A DNA stretch of 64,000 nucleotides, taken from assembly GCA_030645475.1 (NCBI GenBank), contig JAUSMA010000014.1, positions 1 through 64,000 of the forward strand. Reading direction: 5' to 3'. The DNA comes from Nitrospirota bacterium (GTDB lineage Bacteria; Nitrospirota; Nitrospiria; Nitrospirales; Nitrospiraceae). The first letter of the stretch is position 1; each line of letters opens with the position of its first letter. A model generated the notes under the pieces. The model worked only from the letters and a program-made list of their open reading frames with translations, did no database searches and was not told where the DNA came from. The translations under genes and the position numbers were made by a program. Shown one piece after another: positions 17,605 through 28,244 of the stretch.

Positions 17605-20417
17605 TACTGTACCGCCTCCACACAACGCTCGCAGAGGGTGGGATGACTCACATCCTTCCCCACTGCGTCACGATAGTTCCAGCACCGTTCGCATTTTCCG
17701 AAAGAAGACTTCGTCGCCACAATCGCCAATGGGCCTTTGGCCTCGCCACTGGCAATCAATTTGACCTGCGAGACGATGAAGAGCGTGGTCAAATCCTTGT
17801 GATAGGACTGAAGAAACTCGTAGACGTCAGCATCGGCTCGAAGTTCCACCGCCGCCTCCAGCGATGAACCGATCACTTTATCCCGACGACTCCCCTCCAA
17901 CACGCCCTGCACCTGTGTACGATAGCCCAACAGCCGCTCCCACCGCTGGGCCATCTCAGCATCCTGCCACTGGGGCTGAACCTCCGGGAATGTGCTCAGA
18001 TGGACACTACTCACTCCAACACGACTTCCCTGCTGCGTGGCCAAAGTTCGCCAGATCTCTTCTGCCGTAAAACTCAACACCGGCGCCATCAGCTTCGTCA
18101 TGGCCATGAGAATCTCGAACAGCACCGTCTGCGACCCGCGACGTAAAGGCGAATCGGCCCGGAAGGTATAGAGACGATCTTTCAGAATATCGAGATAGAC
18201 GGAACTCAGATCCACCGAGCAGAAATTATTGAGCGCATGGAAGATCGTGTGAAACTCAAAATCGTCATAGGATTTCTTGACCCGCGGGATCAGCTCACTC
18301 AGCCGATGCAGGGCCCAACGATCCAGCTCTGGCAACTGCTCATAGGGGATGCGGTCCTTCTCCGGATCGAAGTCGTACAGATTGCTCAGCAGGAAACGGC
18401 AGGTATTCCGGATCTTCCGATAGGCCTCGACCATATGGGTCAGGATTTCAGGAGAAATCCGGAGATCGTCGCGATAGTCCTGCGCCGACACCCACAGGCG
18501 CAGAATTTCTGCGCCGGACTGTTTGATTACATCCTGCGGCGCGACGACGTTCCCCGCCGACTTGGACATCTTCTTGCCCTGCCCATCCAGGACAAATCCG
18601 TGGGTCAGGACAGCCTTGTAGGGCGCACGACGATCAGTGACGACACCGGCCAGCAAGGCACTGTGGAACCAGCCCCGATGCTGATCCGACCCTTCGAGAT
18701 AGAGATCCGCCGGCCACCACTTGCGTGGTTTCAAGACCGCGGCGTAACTGACGCCCGACTCGAACCAGACGTCGAGAATATCCCGTTCCTTCTCGAAATC
18801 CGGCCCGCCGCACTTCGGACAGGCTGTGCCCTTCGGCAACAAATCGGCAGCTGACTGCTCGAACCAGACGTCGGCCCCTTTGGATTCCATCAAGGTTGCA
18901 AGGTGCTCGATCACGGTCGGATCGGCCAACACAGACCGGCACCCGATACAGGTAAAACCTGGAATCGGCACGCCCCACACACGTTGTCGAGACAGACACC
19001 AATCGGGACGGTTCTCGATCATCCCGTTGATCCGGTCACGGCCGTAGGCTGGAATCCAACGGACCCGTTCGATCTCAGCTAAGGCTTCTTTCCGCAGATC
19101 GTTCGTCTCCATCGACACGAACCACTGTTCGGTGGCGCGGAAAATGACGGGATTCTTGCAACGCCAACAATGGGGATAGGAATGGTTCAACGTCCCATGG
19201 CCCAGCAACCGCCCGTTGGCCTGGAGAAACTCCACAATCTTCGGATTCGCCTTCAACACATGCTGGCCGGCAAATTCTTTCACAATGTCGGTAAAGCGCC
19301 CGCCGTTGTCGACCGGCGCCAGAATCTCCAACTTTTCTCCAGCTGACGCCTTCGCATTATGCTCCAGGACGAGGATGTAGTCCTCCATGCCGTGACCCGG
19401 CGCGATATGAACACAGCCGGTTCCCTGATCGAGCGTCACGAAGTCGCCGAGCAGAATCGGCGAGAGACCGGTCGTCAAGGGCCGTTGCGTCTCCAACCCT
19501 TCGAATCCTTCTTTCCCCTTCTTCACCCCGAACACCCGAGCCCCTTCGAGCTTGCAACCCTTCGCCATGTTCTCAACAAGCTTCTCCGCCACGATCAGCA
19601 CCTCGTCGCCGACCTGGACAAAGGCATAGTCGATATCCCCATGGAGACAGACCGCTTGATTGGCCGGGAGGGTCCAGGGAGTGGTCGTCCAGATGACGAC
19701 GGAGACGAGCTTGATACCGGCGGGGAAGGAGATATCGGGGAACGTCTTGCTGAGCACCGTGGGCGACGTGACCACCGGGAACTTCACATAGATCGAGGGA
19801 GAGGTATGGTCCTCGTATTCCACTTCCGCCTCGGCCAGGGCAGTTTGGTCCGCCGTGCACCAAAGCACCGGCTTCAGGCCCTTATAGACGCCGCCCCGCT
19901 CCACGAATTTCCCGAACTCGCGAATGATCGTGGCCTCATAGCCCGGATTCATCGTGAGATAGGGACGTTGCCAATCGCCCAAGATACCGAGCCGCTGAAA
20001 CTCCTCACGCTGAATCGTATAAAACTTCTCCGCATATTCCCGACAAAGCTTACGAATGGCCGGAGTATCCAGCGTCTTCTTCTTGTCGCCGAGCTCTTTG
20101 AGGACTTGATGTTCGATCGGCAAACCATGGCAGTCCCAGCCCGGCACATAAGGTACTTGATAGCCCGCCATCGTCTTGGATTTGATGATGATGTCTTTGA
20201 GGATCTTGTTCAGCGCGTGACCGATATGAATCCGGCCATTGGCATAGGGAGGCCCATCGTGCAAAACATAGAGCGGCCGGCCCTTCCCCGCCTCCTGGAT
20301 CTGTTCATACAGACGTTCCTGCTCCCACGAGGCCAGCAGCTCAGGCTCCCGCTGCGGCAGGTTCGCCTTCATGGGGAAATCGGTCTTCGGGAGATTGAGC
20401 GTTGCCTTGTAATCCAT
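17604..20417 (-). CDS. ileS: Isoleucyl-tRNA synthetase
   Basis: This class I synthetase charges tRNA-Ile. The HIGH motif is literal at residues 64-67 ([11 protein letters not shown]) and KMSKS is present ([12 protein letters not shown]). The editing domain lies between them. The C-terminus has the zinc-binding cysteines CERCW and LCERC, typical of bacterial-type enzymes of about 930-940 residues. The chain is full length at 937 residues. It overlaps lspA by one base. Confidence 0.97.
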   Translation of the reverse strand: MDYKATLNLPKTDFPMKANLPQREPELLASWEQERLYEQIQEAGKGRPLYVLHDGPPYANGRIHIGHALNKILKDIIIKSKTMAGYQVPYVPGWDCHGLPIEHQVLKELGDKKKTLDTPAIRKLCREYAEKFYTIQREEFQRLGILGDWQRPYLTMNPGYEATIIREFGKFVERGGVYKGLKPVLWCTADQTALAEAEVEYEDHTSPSIYVKFPVVTSPTVLSKTFPDISFPAGIKLVSVVIWTTTPWTLPANQAVCLHGDIDYAFVQVGDEVLIVAEKLVENMAKGCKLEGARVFGVKKGKEGFEGLETQRPLTTGLSPILLGDFVTLDQGTGCVHIAPGHGMEDYILVLEHNAKASAGEKLEILAPVDNGGRFTDIVKEFAGQHVLKANPKIVEFLQANGRLLGHGTLNHSYPHCWRCKNPVIFRATEQWFVSMETNDLRKEALAEIERVRWIPAYGRDRINGMIENRPDWCLSRQRVWGVPIPGFTCIGCRSVLADPTVIEHLATLMESKGADVWFEQSAADLLPKGTACPKCGGPDFEKERDILDVWFESGVSYAAVLKPRKWWPADLYLEGSDQHRGWFHSALLAGVVTDRRAPYKAVLTHGFVLDGQGKKMSKSAGNVVAPQDVIKQSGAEILRLWVSAQDYRDDLRISPEILTHMVEAYRKIRNTCRFLLSNLYDFDPEKDRIPYEQLPELDRWALHRLSELIPRVKKSYDDFEFHTIFHALNNFCSVDLSSVYLDILKDRLYTFRADSPLRRGSQTVLFEILMAMTKLMAPVLSFTAEEIWRTLATQQGSRVGVSSVHLSTFPEVQPQWQDAEMAQRWERLLGYRTQVQGVLEGSRRDKVIGSSLEAAVELRADADVYEFLQSYHKDLTTLFIVSQVKLIASGEAKGPLAIVATKSSFGKCERCWNYRDAVGKDVSHPTLCERCVEAVQ

Positions 20418-20516
20418 AACCTATCTGGTCTCTCTAGAGATCTTTAGAACGTGAGGGGAATCAGGGGTAGGAATATACCGGAATGTCAGCCGAGGCACCA
20501 GCCCATAGCGTTGATG

Positions 20517-20639
20517 CGGGATCGTCAAAAACGTCTTCCAGCAAGGCCGCAGCGAGCGAAGAGGCGAGGCGTACCCTTGCGGTACGTTGAGTCTGTGAGC
20601 GATACGAGAACGACGCTGAAGGCGTTTTTCACGGTCCCG
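20517..20639 (+). repeat. Dispersed palindromic repeat, copy R2 (divergent)
   Basis: A 123-bp imperfect palindrome with arms CGGGATCG...CGGTCCCG, different from other copies yet still able to pair. The blocks CAAGGCCGCAGCGAGCGAAG and CGAGAACGACGCTG are kept, with the centre GTACCCTTGCGGTAC. It fills most of the gap between nadA and ileS (both minus) and touches the nadA stop. Confidence 0.88.
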
Positions 20640-21743
20640 TTAACTGACGGCCATCATGCGGTCTAACGCAATCTTCGCCCAATGTTTCTCATCGTCCGGC
20701 ACCACGATATGGTTCACCACATGGCCGTCGGCGAGATTCTCCATCGCCCAGCAGAGATGGGCTCCATCAATCCGGAACATCGTCGCGCATTGGCATACGG
20801 TAGAGGAGAGAAAGAACACCTTCTTATCGGTCAAATCCCGCTTCAATCGATTGACCAGGTTCAATTCCGTTCCCACAGCCCAGACAGACCCGGCTGGCGA
20901 CGCCGTGACAGTCTTGATGATGAACTCGGTTGATCCTGAGAGGTCCGCCTTATTGACGACATCCTCGTGACATTCCGGATGGACGATGACCTTCCCGTCC
21001 GGGTACTGCTTGCGGAAATTGTCGATGTGCACGGGCTGGAACATCTGATGCACGCTACAGTGGCCTTTCCAGAGAATGAGCCTCGCGCGCTTGATCGCCT
21101 CACGGGTGTTGCCCCCGTTAGGTTGAAAGGGGTCCCAGACGATCATCTCTTCTCGCGGCAGCCCCATTTTGTTGGCCGTGTTGCGGCCTAGATGCTCGTC
21201 CGGGAAAAAGAGAATCTTTTCCCGCCTGGCCCAGGACCATTCGATGACCGCCCTCGCGTTGGAAGAAGTACAGGTAATCCCGCCATGTTCGCCGCAAAAA
21301 GCTTTCAGGACGGCAGCAGAGTTCACATAAACCGCGGGCATGACGGTTTCTTCTACGGGAAGGATGCGTCCCAGCGTCTCCCAACATTGATCGACCTGTT
21401 CGATGGCCGCCATGTCCGCCATCGAGCAGCCTGCGGCCATATCCGGGAGGATGACCGTTTGCTTGGAACGGCTCAGGATGTCGGCAGTCTCAGCCATGAA
21501 GTGCACGCCGCAGAAGACGATATAGGGCCTCTCGGACCGCTCGGCTGCCAACTTCGACAGCAAAAGCGAATCCCCGCGAAAGTCGGCATGCTCGATGACT
21601 TCGTCCCGTTGATAATTATGGCCCAGGATCATGACACGGTCACCGAGCACACGTTTCGCCTCAACCGTCCGGCGGAACAGTTCCTCCGCAGACAATTGCT
21701 GATACTCTGTGATCGGCCTGGGAATCGTTGATAATGTTGGCAT
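20640..21743 (-). CDS. nadA: Quinolinate synthase
   Basis: NadA condenses iminoaspartate with dihydroxyacetone phosphate to quinolinate in NAD synthesis, using a 4Fe-4S cluster. Family segments include GHNYQRDEVIEHADFRGDS, VFCGVHFMAETA, CTSSNA and VHPECHEDV, which provide the cluster cysteines and substrate contacts. The length of 367 residues matches the longer NadA class. nadB and nadC are not nearby. The gene is divergent from the thiamine locus, with a 418-base gap that holds the TPP riboswitch for the other strand. Confidence 0.95.
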   Translation of the reverse strand: MPTLSTIPRPITEYQQLSAEELFRRTVEAKRVLGDRVMILGHNYQRDEVIEHADFRGDSLLLSKLAAERSERPYIVFCGVHFMAETADILSRSKQTVILPDMAAGCSMADMAAIEQVDQCWETLGRILPVEETVMPAVYVNSAAVLKAFCGEHGGITCTSSNARAVIEWSWARREKILFFPDEHLGRNTANKMGLPREEMIVWDPFQPNGGNTREAIKRARLILWKGHCSVHQMFQPVHIDNFRKQYPDGKVIVHPECHEDVVNKADLSGSTEFIIKTVTASPAGSVWAVGTELNLVNRLKRDLTDKKVFFLSSTVCQCATMFRIDGAHLCWAMENLADGHVVNHIVVPDDEKHWAKIALDRMMAVS

Positions 21744-21877
21744 GGTTTCCTCGGCTCAAGAACGTGGAGGATGATTCTACGTTAGGGCTCCCCCACAATC
21801 AATGAACCGGCCACCGCAAGGAAGTCCTAGGCTGGCGATGGTCCACTCGGTTCGATCATGGTAGGCCTAATACCCCG

Positions 21878-21906
21878 TTGACAACGAGGGGGGCCGGCGA
21901 TACGAT
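21878..21906 (+). promoter_or_regulatory. Sigma70-type promoter of the thiamine operon
   Basis: A perfect TTGACA and the -10 TACGAT are separated by 17 bases. The predicted start near 21913 lies just before the riboswitch aptamer, as expected. Confidence 0.7.
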
Positions 21907-21916
21907 TCCCAGTCGA

Positions 21917-22001
21917 AGCTAGGGGAGCCATACGGCTGAGAGTCCGCCCAAACGGACGACCCTCAAAACCTGAACTGGGTAATACCAGCGTAGGGAAGCG
22001 A
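21917..22001 (+). promoter_or_regulatory. TPP riboswitch (THI element) upstream of thiC
   Basis: The conserved aptamer blocks are in the right order: GGGGAGCC, GGCTGAGAG, a short variable hairpin (GTCCG...CGGAC), GACCCTC, AACCTGAACTGGGTAATACC and GCGTAGGGAAGC. The aptamer binds thiamine pyrophosphate. It is followed within 30 bases by an intrinsic terminator, which suggests control by transcription attenuation: high TPP stops transcription before thiC. Confidence 0.96.
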
Positions 22002-22026
22002 GAACAACCGAATGCCGTTGGTCTCT

Positions 22027-22059
22027 GCCGCACCCTCTAGCCTCAGGTGCGGCTTTTTT
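22027..22059 (+). terminator. Riboswitch-controlled intrinsic terminator
   Basis: A perfect 8-bp stem (GCCGCACC with GGTGCGGC, 11-base loop) is followed by six T. It sits between the TPP aptamer and thiC and is the likely expression platform. Confidence 0.88.
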
Positions 22060-22146
22060 ATTGGACGAACCAGCAATCAGCACATACGCATTCAGCCGTC
22101 AGCGTCCGGATTGCAGACTAAGAGCTGGGGGCTGATAGCATCCTGA

Positions 22147-24075
<1,929 letters not shown>

Positions 24076-24196
24076 GACTGCTCAAAATGGCTTTCCGGCA
24101 AGGCCGCAGGCGAGACCAAACCGGAGGCGTACCCTCAGGGGTACGTTGAGGATTTGGTAGAGCCGAGAACGAAGCCGGAAGCCATTTTCAGCAGTC
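24076..24196 (+). repeat. Dispersed palindromic repeat, copy R3
   Basis: A 121-bp imperfect palindrome lying between thiC and thi4 on the coding strand, starting directly after the thiC stop. The outer arms (GACTGCTCAAAATGGCTT with its near-perfect reverse complement) form the best stem of all copies. Inside, ACCAAACC pairs with GGATTTGGT. In the mRNA it would be a strong hairpin that could partly terminate or protect the thiC message. Confidence 0.9.
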
Positions 24197-24214
24197 GATG
24201 AAGGAGAAGATTCG

Positions 24215-25018
24215 ATGGCAAAGCCACCAACACCAGCCCCATTACGCGAACGAGACATTACCCGCCAGATCGCGCGGGAGTACTACAAAGAGTTCGATCA
24301 GCTCATCGAGAGCGATGTGATCATCGTCGGCGCCGGCCCTTCCGGCTTGATCTGCGCCCATGACCTGGCTGCGATGGGATTCAAGACCGTCATCGTCGAA
24401 CAGAGCCTCGCCCTGGGCGGCGGTTTTTGGTCCGGTGGTTATCTGATGAACAAGGCCACCATCTGCGAACCGGCCAATGAAATCCTCGAAGAAATCGGCG
24501 TGCCCTGCAAAAAGATCACGGAATGCGAAGGCATGTATATGGTCGATCCCCCGCATGCCACCGGCGCACTAATCGCCGCGGCTTACAGAGGCGGAGCCAA
24601 GATCATGAACCTCACGCGAGTGGTCGACCTGATTATTCGGCGCGATGCGGTCCTGGAAGGGGTGGTGGTCAATAGCACGACGGCAGAAATGGCCGGCCAT
24701 GACATCATCCACGTAGACCCCATTGCCCTTGAAAGCAAGATTGTCGTGGATGCCACAGGCCACGATGCCATCGTCGTAGAGCTCCTGCACAAGCGGAATC
24801 TTCACAAGGCCGTCCCCGGCAACGGAGCCATGTGGGTCGCACAGTCTGAGCAGGAAATCATGGACCGCACCGGCGAAGTCTATCCCAACTGTTTCGTGAT
24901 CGGATTGGCCGTGGCAGCCGTATACGGCACGCCCCGCATGGGCCCGGCCTTCGGCTCGATGTTGCTCTCAGGTCGCTACGGCGCAGAGTTGATCAAGAAG
25001 AAGCTGAAACAAGAATAG
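24215..25018 (+). CDS. thi4: Thi4-family thiazole synthase, histidine (sulfide-dependent) type
   Basis: Thi4 makes the thiazole half of thiamine from NAD and glycine. The Rossmann motif IIVGAGPSGL is at residues 36-45, and the family segments GGGFWSGGY, DATGHDA and GMYMVDPPHATGAL are present. In yeast Thi4 a cysteine in the SCMDP segment donates its own sulfur, so the enzyme works once. Here the matching position is histidine (H166 in IIHVDP), as in archaeal Thi4, which uses free sulfide and turns over. That points to an anaerobic or sulfide-using, catalytic enzyme. AAGGAGA lies before the ATG. It is the second gene downstream of the TPP riboswitch. Confidence 0.93.
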   Translation: MAKPPTPAPLRERDITRQIAREYYKEFDQLIESDVIIVGAGPSGLICAHDLAAMGFKTVIVEQSLALGGGFWSGGYLMNKATICEPANEILEEIGVPCKKITECEGMYMVDPPHATGALIAAAYRGGAKIMNLTRVVDLIIRRDAVLEGVVVNSTTAEMAGHDIIHVDPIALESKIVVDATGHDAIVVELLHKRNLHKAVPGNGAMWVAQSEQEIMDRTGEVYPNCFVIGLAVAAVYGTPRMGPAFGSMLLSGRYGAELIKKKLKQE

Positions 25019-25107
25019 CAGGGGGAGCATATGGCATATAGCTTATGGCACAAGGCGATTCCGGAATTCTTTGTCCCTGCTATAAGCCATTAGCTCTTTG
25101 TGTTTTT

Positions 25108-25623
25108 ATGGATGTACAAGATTTTCTAATCCAAGGCGAAGGCCACGAAGAAGATAAACGCGAAGCCTGGCAGCTGTTTCAGCAGGCCTATGAACGCCAG
25201 ATGAAGGGCGAACTGGAAGAGGCCGTGACGCTCTATAAGAAATCGATTCAGACCCATCCCACGGCTGAAGCCTATACCTTTCTCGGCTGGACCTACAGCT
25301 TCATGGGGCGGCTCGATGATGCGATCGAGGAATGTCACAACGCGATCGCGCAGGACCCGGAATTCGGCAACCCCTACAATGACATCGGGGCATACCTGAT
25401 CGAAAAGGGTGAATTGAACGAAGCGATCGCCTGGTTCCAGAAAGCCCTGCAGGCCAGACGGTATGAGAGCCCCGCCTTCCCCCATCTCAACCTGGGTCGC
25501 GTCTACGAGAAGAAGGGCCAATGGACCGAGGCTATCGACTCCTACAAGAAAGCCATGGCCCTCAATCCCAATTACGCGTTAGCCAAGAAAGCGCTGGGGC
25601 GGTTGATCAGTTCACTCAACTGA
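25108..25623 (+). CDS. TPR repeat protein
   Basis: The protein has about four TPR units (for example AYTFLGWTYSFMGRLDDAIE and HLNLGRVYEKKGQWTEAIDS) in 171 residues and no signal peptide. The ATG at 25108 starts MDVQDFLIQGEG; the frame is open upstream to a possible start at 25045, but that extension is not TPR-like. It is likely a cytoplasmic scaffold protein of unknown partner. It lies 89 bases after thi4 and may be in the same transcript. Confidence 0.7.
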   Translation: MDVQDFLIQGEGHEEDKREAWQLFQQAYERQMKGELEEAVTLYKKSIQTHPTAEAYTFLGWTYSFMGRLDDAIEECHNAIAQDPEFGNPYNDIGAYLIEKGELNEAIAWFQKALQARRYESPAFPHLNLGRVYEKKGQWTEAIDSYKKAMALNPNYALAKKALGRLISSLN

Positions 25624-25709
25624 ACTGGTTTGTTTCGACTCGGACTAAGCAGTTGACCTGTACGACTCCCCTCTTAAACCTAAGAAACTAGAAAAATCAA
25701 ATAAACCAA

Positions 25710-26135
25710 ATGGACCAGACAAACCCAAAAGCCATCCTCGTCGGTGTCACCGACATCTTCTTTTACACCAAAGTCCGTGACGCCTTGATGGCGAAGGGCT
25801 ACAAGATCGAGCGGGCCAGGACGCAGCAGGATATCGCCGACAAGGCTTCGGCCATGACCCCGTCCGCATTCATTTTGAACATGAATGACGAGACCTTGAA
25901 CGCCTTTCAAGCCTTGGAGACGCTCAAATCCGACGTGAATTTGAAGTCCATCCCCATCCTGGCCTTCGCCAATCACGAAGAAGTCGATACGTTCAACCGG
26001 GCCAGAACACTGGGCGTGACCAAGATTGTCTCACGCAATGAATTCTCCGCTCGGCTGAAAGACCTGGTTGAGGAAGTAATCAGCGGTCAGCACACAGCCA
26101 TCAGTAGTCAGCTGAATCCGAATACTGAAGGCTGA
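25710..26135 (+). CDS. Pseudo-receiver (CheY-like) domain protein without phosphorylation site
   Basis: The 141-residue chain follows the alternating beta-alpha pattern of a response regulator receiver domain: AILVGVTDIFFYTKVRDAL, then AFILNMND, then IPILAFANHE and KIVSRNEF. The strand 3 aspartate that is normally phosphorylated appears as asparagine (ILNMND), and the acidic pair near the N-terminus is missing. Phosphorylation is therefore unlikely. The serine/threonine and lysine positions of strands 4 and 5 are only partly kept. No output domain is present. The gene stands between a TPR gene and ygfZ. Confidence 0.65.
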   Translation: MDQTNPKAILVGVTDIFFYTKVRDALMAKGYKIERARTQQDIADKASAMTPSAFILNMNDETLNAFQALETLKSDVNLKSIPILAFANHEEVDTFNRARTLGVTKIVSRNEFSARLKDLVEEVISGQHTAISSQLNPNTEG

Positions 26136-26161
26136 AAGCTTCCAAGCTATTAAGAGGAACT

Positions 26162-27253
26162 ATGAAACAGTCACGCATCCACGATCTCCACACAACGCTT
26201 GGCGCCACCTTCGAGGAAGTTGCCGGATGGGACATGCCCGCTCACTATGGTAAATGGGTCGAGGAATATCAGGCGGTCCGCCAAGCCGTCGGACTCTCAG
26301 ATCTCTCCCACCGTGGCAAGATCCGCGTCACCGGCGACGATCGCGTGAAATGGCTGCAGGGACTCATCAGCAACGACATTCTTCCGCTCCAGCCAGGCCA
26401 AGGCCGCTACTCGAGCTTCCTCACACATAAGGGTAAGATGCTCGGCTACTTTCGAGTCTATACAATGGCTGACAGCCTCTGGGTAGAAGATGTCGGAGAG
26501 GTTGGCGAGGCCACCATTCTCGCACTCAAAAAATTTCTGCTCTACGGTATCAAAGCGAAGATGGAGAATTGTGCAGAATCCTGGGGGCTCTTGCTGGTCA
26601 GCGGGCCCAAAGCCTGTGCAACCGTCAGCGCCGCTTTCGGTGTCGAGATGAGCGATCTCAAGCCGGTCAGCGCCGTCGCAGCCCAGATCGGCGGCCATGC
26701 CTCGTTCGTCCTACGAACAGAAGAGACCGGAGAGACGGACCTCGAAGTATTACTGCCCGTTGAAGCCCTCAGCACGGCCTGGGAGCGGCTCATGGAAGCA
26801 GGCGCGACCTATGGCATCAAAGCCGTTGGCGGACAAGCTCGCGAGGCGCTCCGGATCGAAGCGGGCCTGCCCAAAGCGGGACCGGACCTCAATGAAGAAA
26901 TCGTTCCACCGGAAGCGAACCTGGAAGGGAAAGCGTTCAGTTTGAGCAAGGGCTGCTATCCTGGGCAGGAAGTAGTCGCGCGGATGGATACCTATGGAAA
27001 CGTCAGGCGGCACTTAGTCGGGTTGGTCATGAAAGGCTCGATCATCCCGCCAAAGGGAGCCAAGCTCTTCATTGGAGACCGGGAAATCGGTTGGGTCAGC
27101 AGCGCGACACAATCCCCACAGCTCAAGGGCCCGATCGCCCTGGCCTTCCCACTCCGAGACTTTTCAGCCCCCGGAACTACCCTTGCTGTCGAGATCGAGG
27201 GGATTCGCCACGACGCAACAGTGCAGGCGCTCCCCTTCTACCGTCACGCCTAA
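26162..27253 (+). CDS. ygfZ: YgfZ/GcvT-domain folate-binding protein
   Basis: YgfZ (IBA57-like) uses tetrahydrofolate to help maintain or repair certain 4Fe-4S enzymes such as radical SAM proteins. The family signature KGCYPGQE begins at residue 263, with the key cysteine C265. The N-terminus resembles aminomethyltransferase GcvT (LGATFEEVAGWDMPAHYGKW), but other glycine cleavage genes are absent and the KGC motif decides for YgfZ. The length of 363 residues is slightly above E. coli YgfZ. AAGAGGAAC precedes the ATG. It lies downstream of thiC, a radical SAM enzyme that could be a client (inference). Confidence 0.88.
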   Translation: MKQSRIHDLHTTLGATFEEVAGWDMPAHYGKWVEEYQAVRQAVGLSDLSHRGKIRVTGDDRVKWLQGLISNDILPLQPGQGRYSSFLTHKGKMLGYFRVYTMADSLWVEDVGEVGEATILALKKFLLYGIKAKMENCAESWGLLLVSGPKACATVSAAFGVEMSDLKPVSAVAAQIGGHASFVLRTEETGETDLEVLLPVEALSTAWERLMEAGATYGIKAVGGQAREALRIEAGLPKAGPDLNEEIVPPEANLEGKAFSLSKGCYPGQEVVARMDTYGNVRRHLVGLVMKGSIIPPKGAKLFIGDREIGWVSSATQSPQLKGPIALAFPLRDFSAPGTTLAVEIEGIRHDATVQALPFYRHA

Positions 27254-27259
27254 TCCCTC

Positions 27260-27381
27260 AGGCTGCTGAAAAATCACGCCAGCTTCGCTCTCGCTTCGTT
27301 CAGACCCTCAACGTACCCCTAAGGGTACGCCTCGGGCCTTCACTTGCTGCGGCCTTGCTGGACGGGCTTTTTAAGCAGCCT
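27260..27381 (-). repeat. Dispersed palindromic repeat, copy R4 (inverted orientation)
   Basis: A 122-bp copy in the opposite orientation to the other five, between the convergent genes ygfZ and 27388-27870. Arms AGGCTGC...GCAGCCT, centre GTACCCCTAAGGGTAC. It lies 6 bases after one stop codon and 6 bases before the other, fitting a two-way terminator role. Confidence 0.9.
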
Positions 27382-27387
27382 TCTACT

Positions 27388-27870
27388 TTACTTTTCGGGG
27401 TTCCGGACTGCCGACACTGCGCTGGCGAAGGCCAACAAGCTCGTCCGCTCGTCATCTTCCAGCGCCAACAAGAGGTGGGCCTCTTCGGCATGCATCAGGC
27501 GGAGGCTCAGGAACGGCTCTTCCTTGCGCTTTTCCTTGTTGTCCCACATCGCATCGATGACCTGGACCTTGTCCAGCTGCCCGACCGACACGACATCGTA
27601 GCGAAAGTACGAGTCCCCGATGACCATGTCGAAGACGACATTGCCGGCGGTGAGGAGCAGCAAGTTGAATCGCCCCTGATCTTCGTAACCCTCCGGCAAG
27701 AACTTGTTGATATGGCAGCGCGCCACTTTGCGATCGCCTAAGGCCGCACGGATTTTTTCTTTGAGCGCCGGATAATCGATCTGCATGGCCTTTTCATCAG
27801 GATTCGTGGCCGCCGCTGCAGCATTTTGAGCCTTCTCGAAAATTTCATCCGCTGACATCAATCCCGCCAT
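27388..27870 (-). CDS. Conserved-looking hypothetical protein
   Basis: A 160-residue soluble protein that I cannot place in a family. It has no signal peptide or membrane segment. The N-terminus is alanine-rich and helical (SADEIFEKAQNAAAAATNP). The middle, FNLLLLTAGNVVFDMVIGDSYFRYDVVSV, looks like a beta sheet, and the C-terminal part is rich in charged residues and leucine. The codon pattern is like its neighbours. The small membrane protein gene 27898-28149 lies 27 bases upstream on the same strand, so the two probably form an operon. Confidence 0.6.
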   Translation of the reverse strand: MAGLMSADEIFEKAQNAAAAATNPDEKAMQIDYPALKEKIRAALGDRKVARCHINKFLPEGYEDQGRFNLLLLTAGNVVFDMVIGDSYFRYDVVSVGQLDKVQVIDAMWDNKEKRKEEPFLSLRLMHAEEAHLLLALEDDERTSLLAFASAVSAVRNPEK

Positions 27871-27897
27871 CTGTATAGTCCTTTCATTCGAACCCTG

Positions 27898-28149
27898 TTA
27901 ATTCGTAGTACGCCTGGCCTTGACGGCTCTGACGACACCGACCAATCCAAGGCCGGCCCACGCAAACTCTAAGAAAATGAATCCCACCCGCTGATCCGCA
28001 ATCGCAACGATTCCCAGCAACAGCGACCCGACGATGTTCAATGCCAGGTAGCCCGCGTCCAGCTCACGCCAGACGCCACCCTGAATCAGACCATAGGCCG
28101 ACAACACCATCAGCGCACCCAGCACAGAAATCAGCTGCAACAGCACCAA
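27898..28149 (-). CDS. Small membrane protein, CBU_0592-like
   Basis: The 83-residue protein has three hydrophobic segments (about residues 3-23, 32-52 and 55-73) and a short basic tail (VKARRTTN). The pattern LNIVGSLLLGIVAI and the overall length fit the small CBU_0592 family of inner-membrane proteins, whose function is not known. The first gene of a likely two-gene unit with the hypothetical gene downstream. Confidence 0.55.
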   Translation of the reverse strand: MVLLQLISVLGALMVLSAYGLIQGGVWRELDAGYLALNIVGSLLLGIVAIADQRVGFIFLEFAWAGLGLVGVVRAVKARRTTN

Positions 28150-28244
28150 TCACCTCATCAGACCTCAAACTGACACGCAAGAGAACATGTACCGTAACTG
28201 GCAACCTGTCCGGATTTCAAGAGGATTTTCGCAGAAGACGGCGG

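Noticed and set aside
19359-20447. 362-codon plus-strand frame opposite ileS
   Set aside because: Shadow of ileS, with no ribosome site or family similarity.
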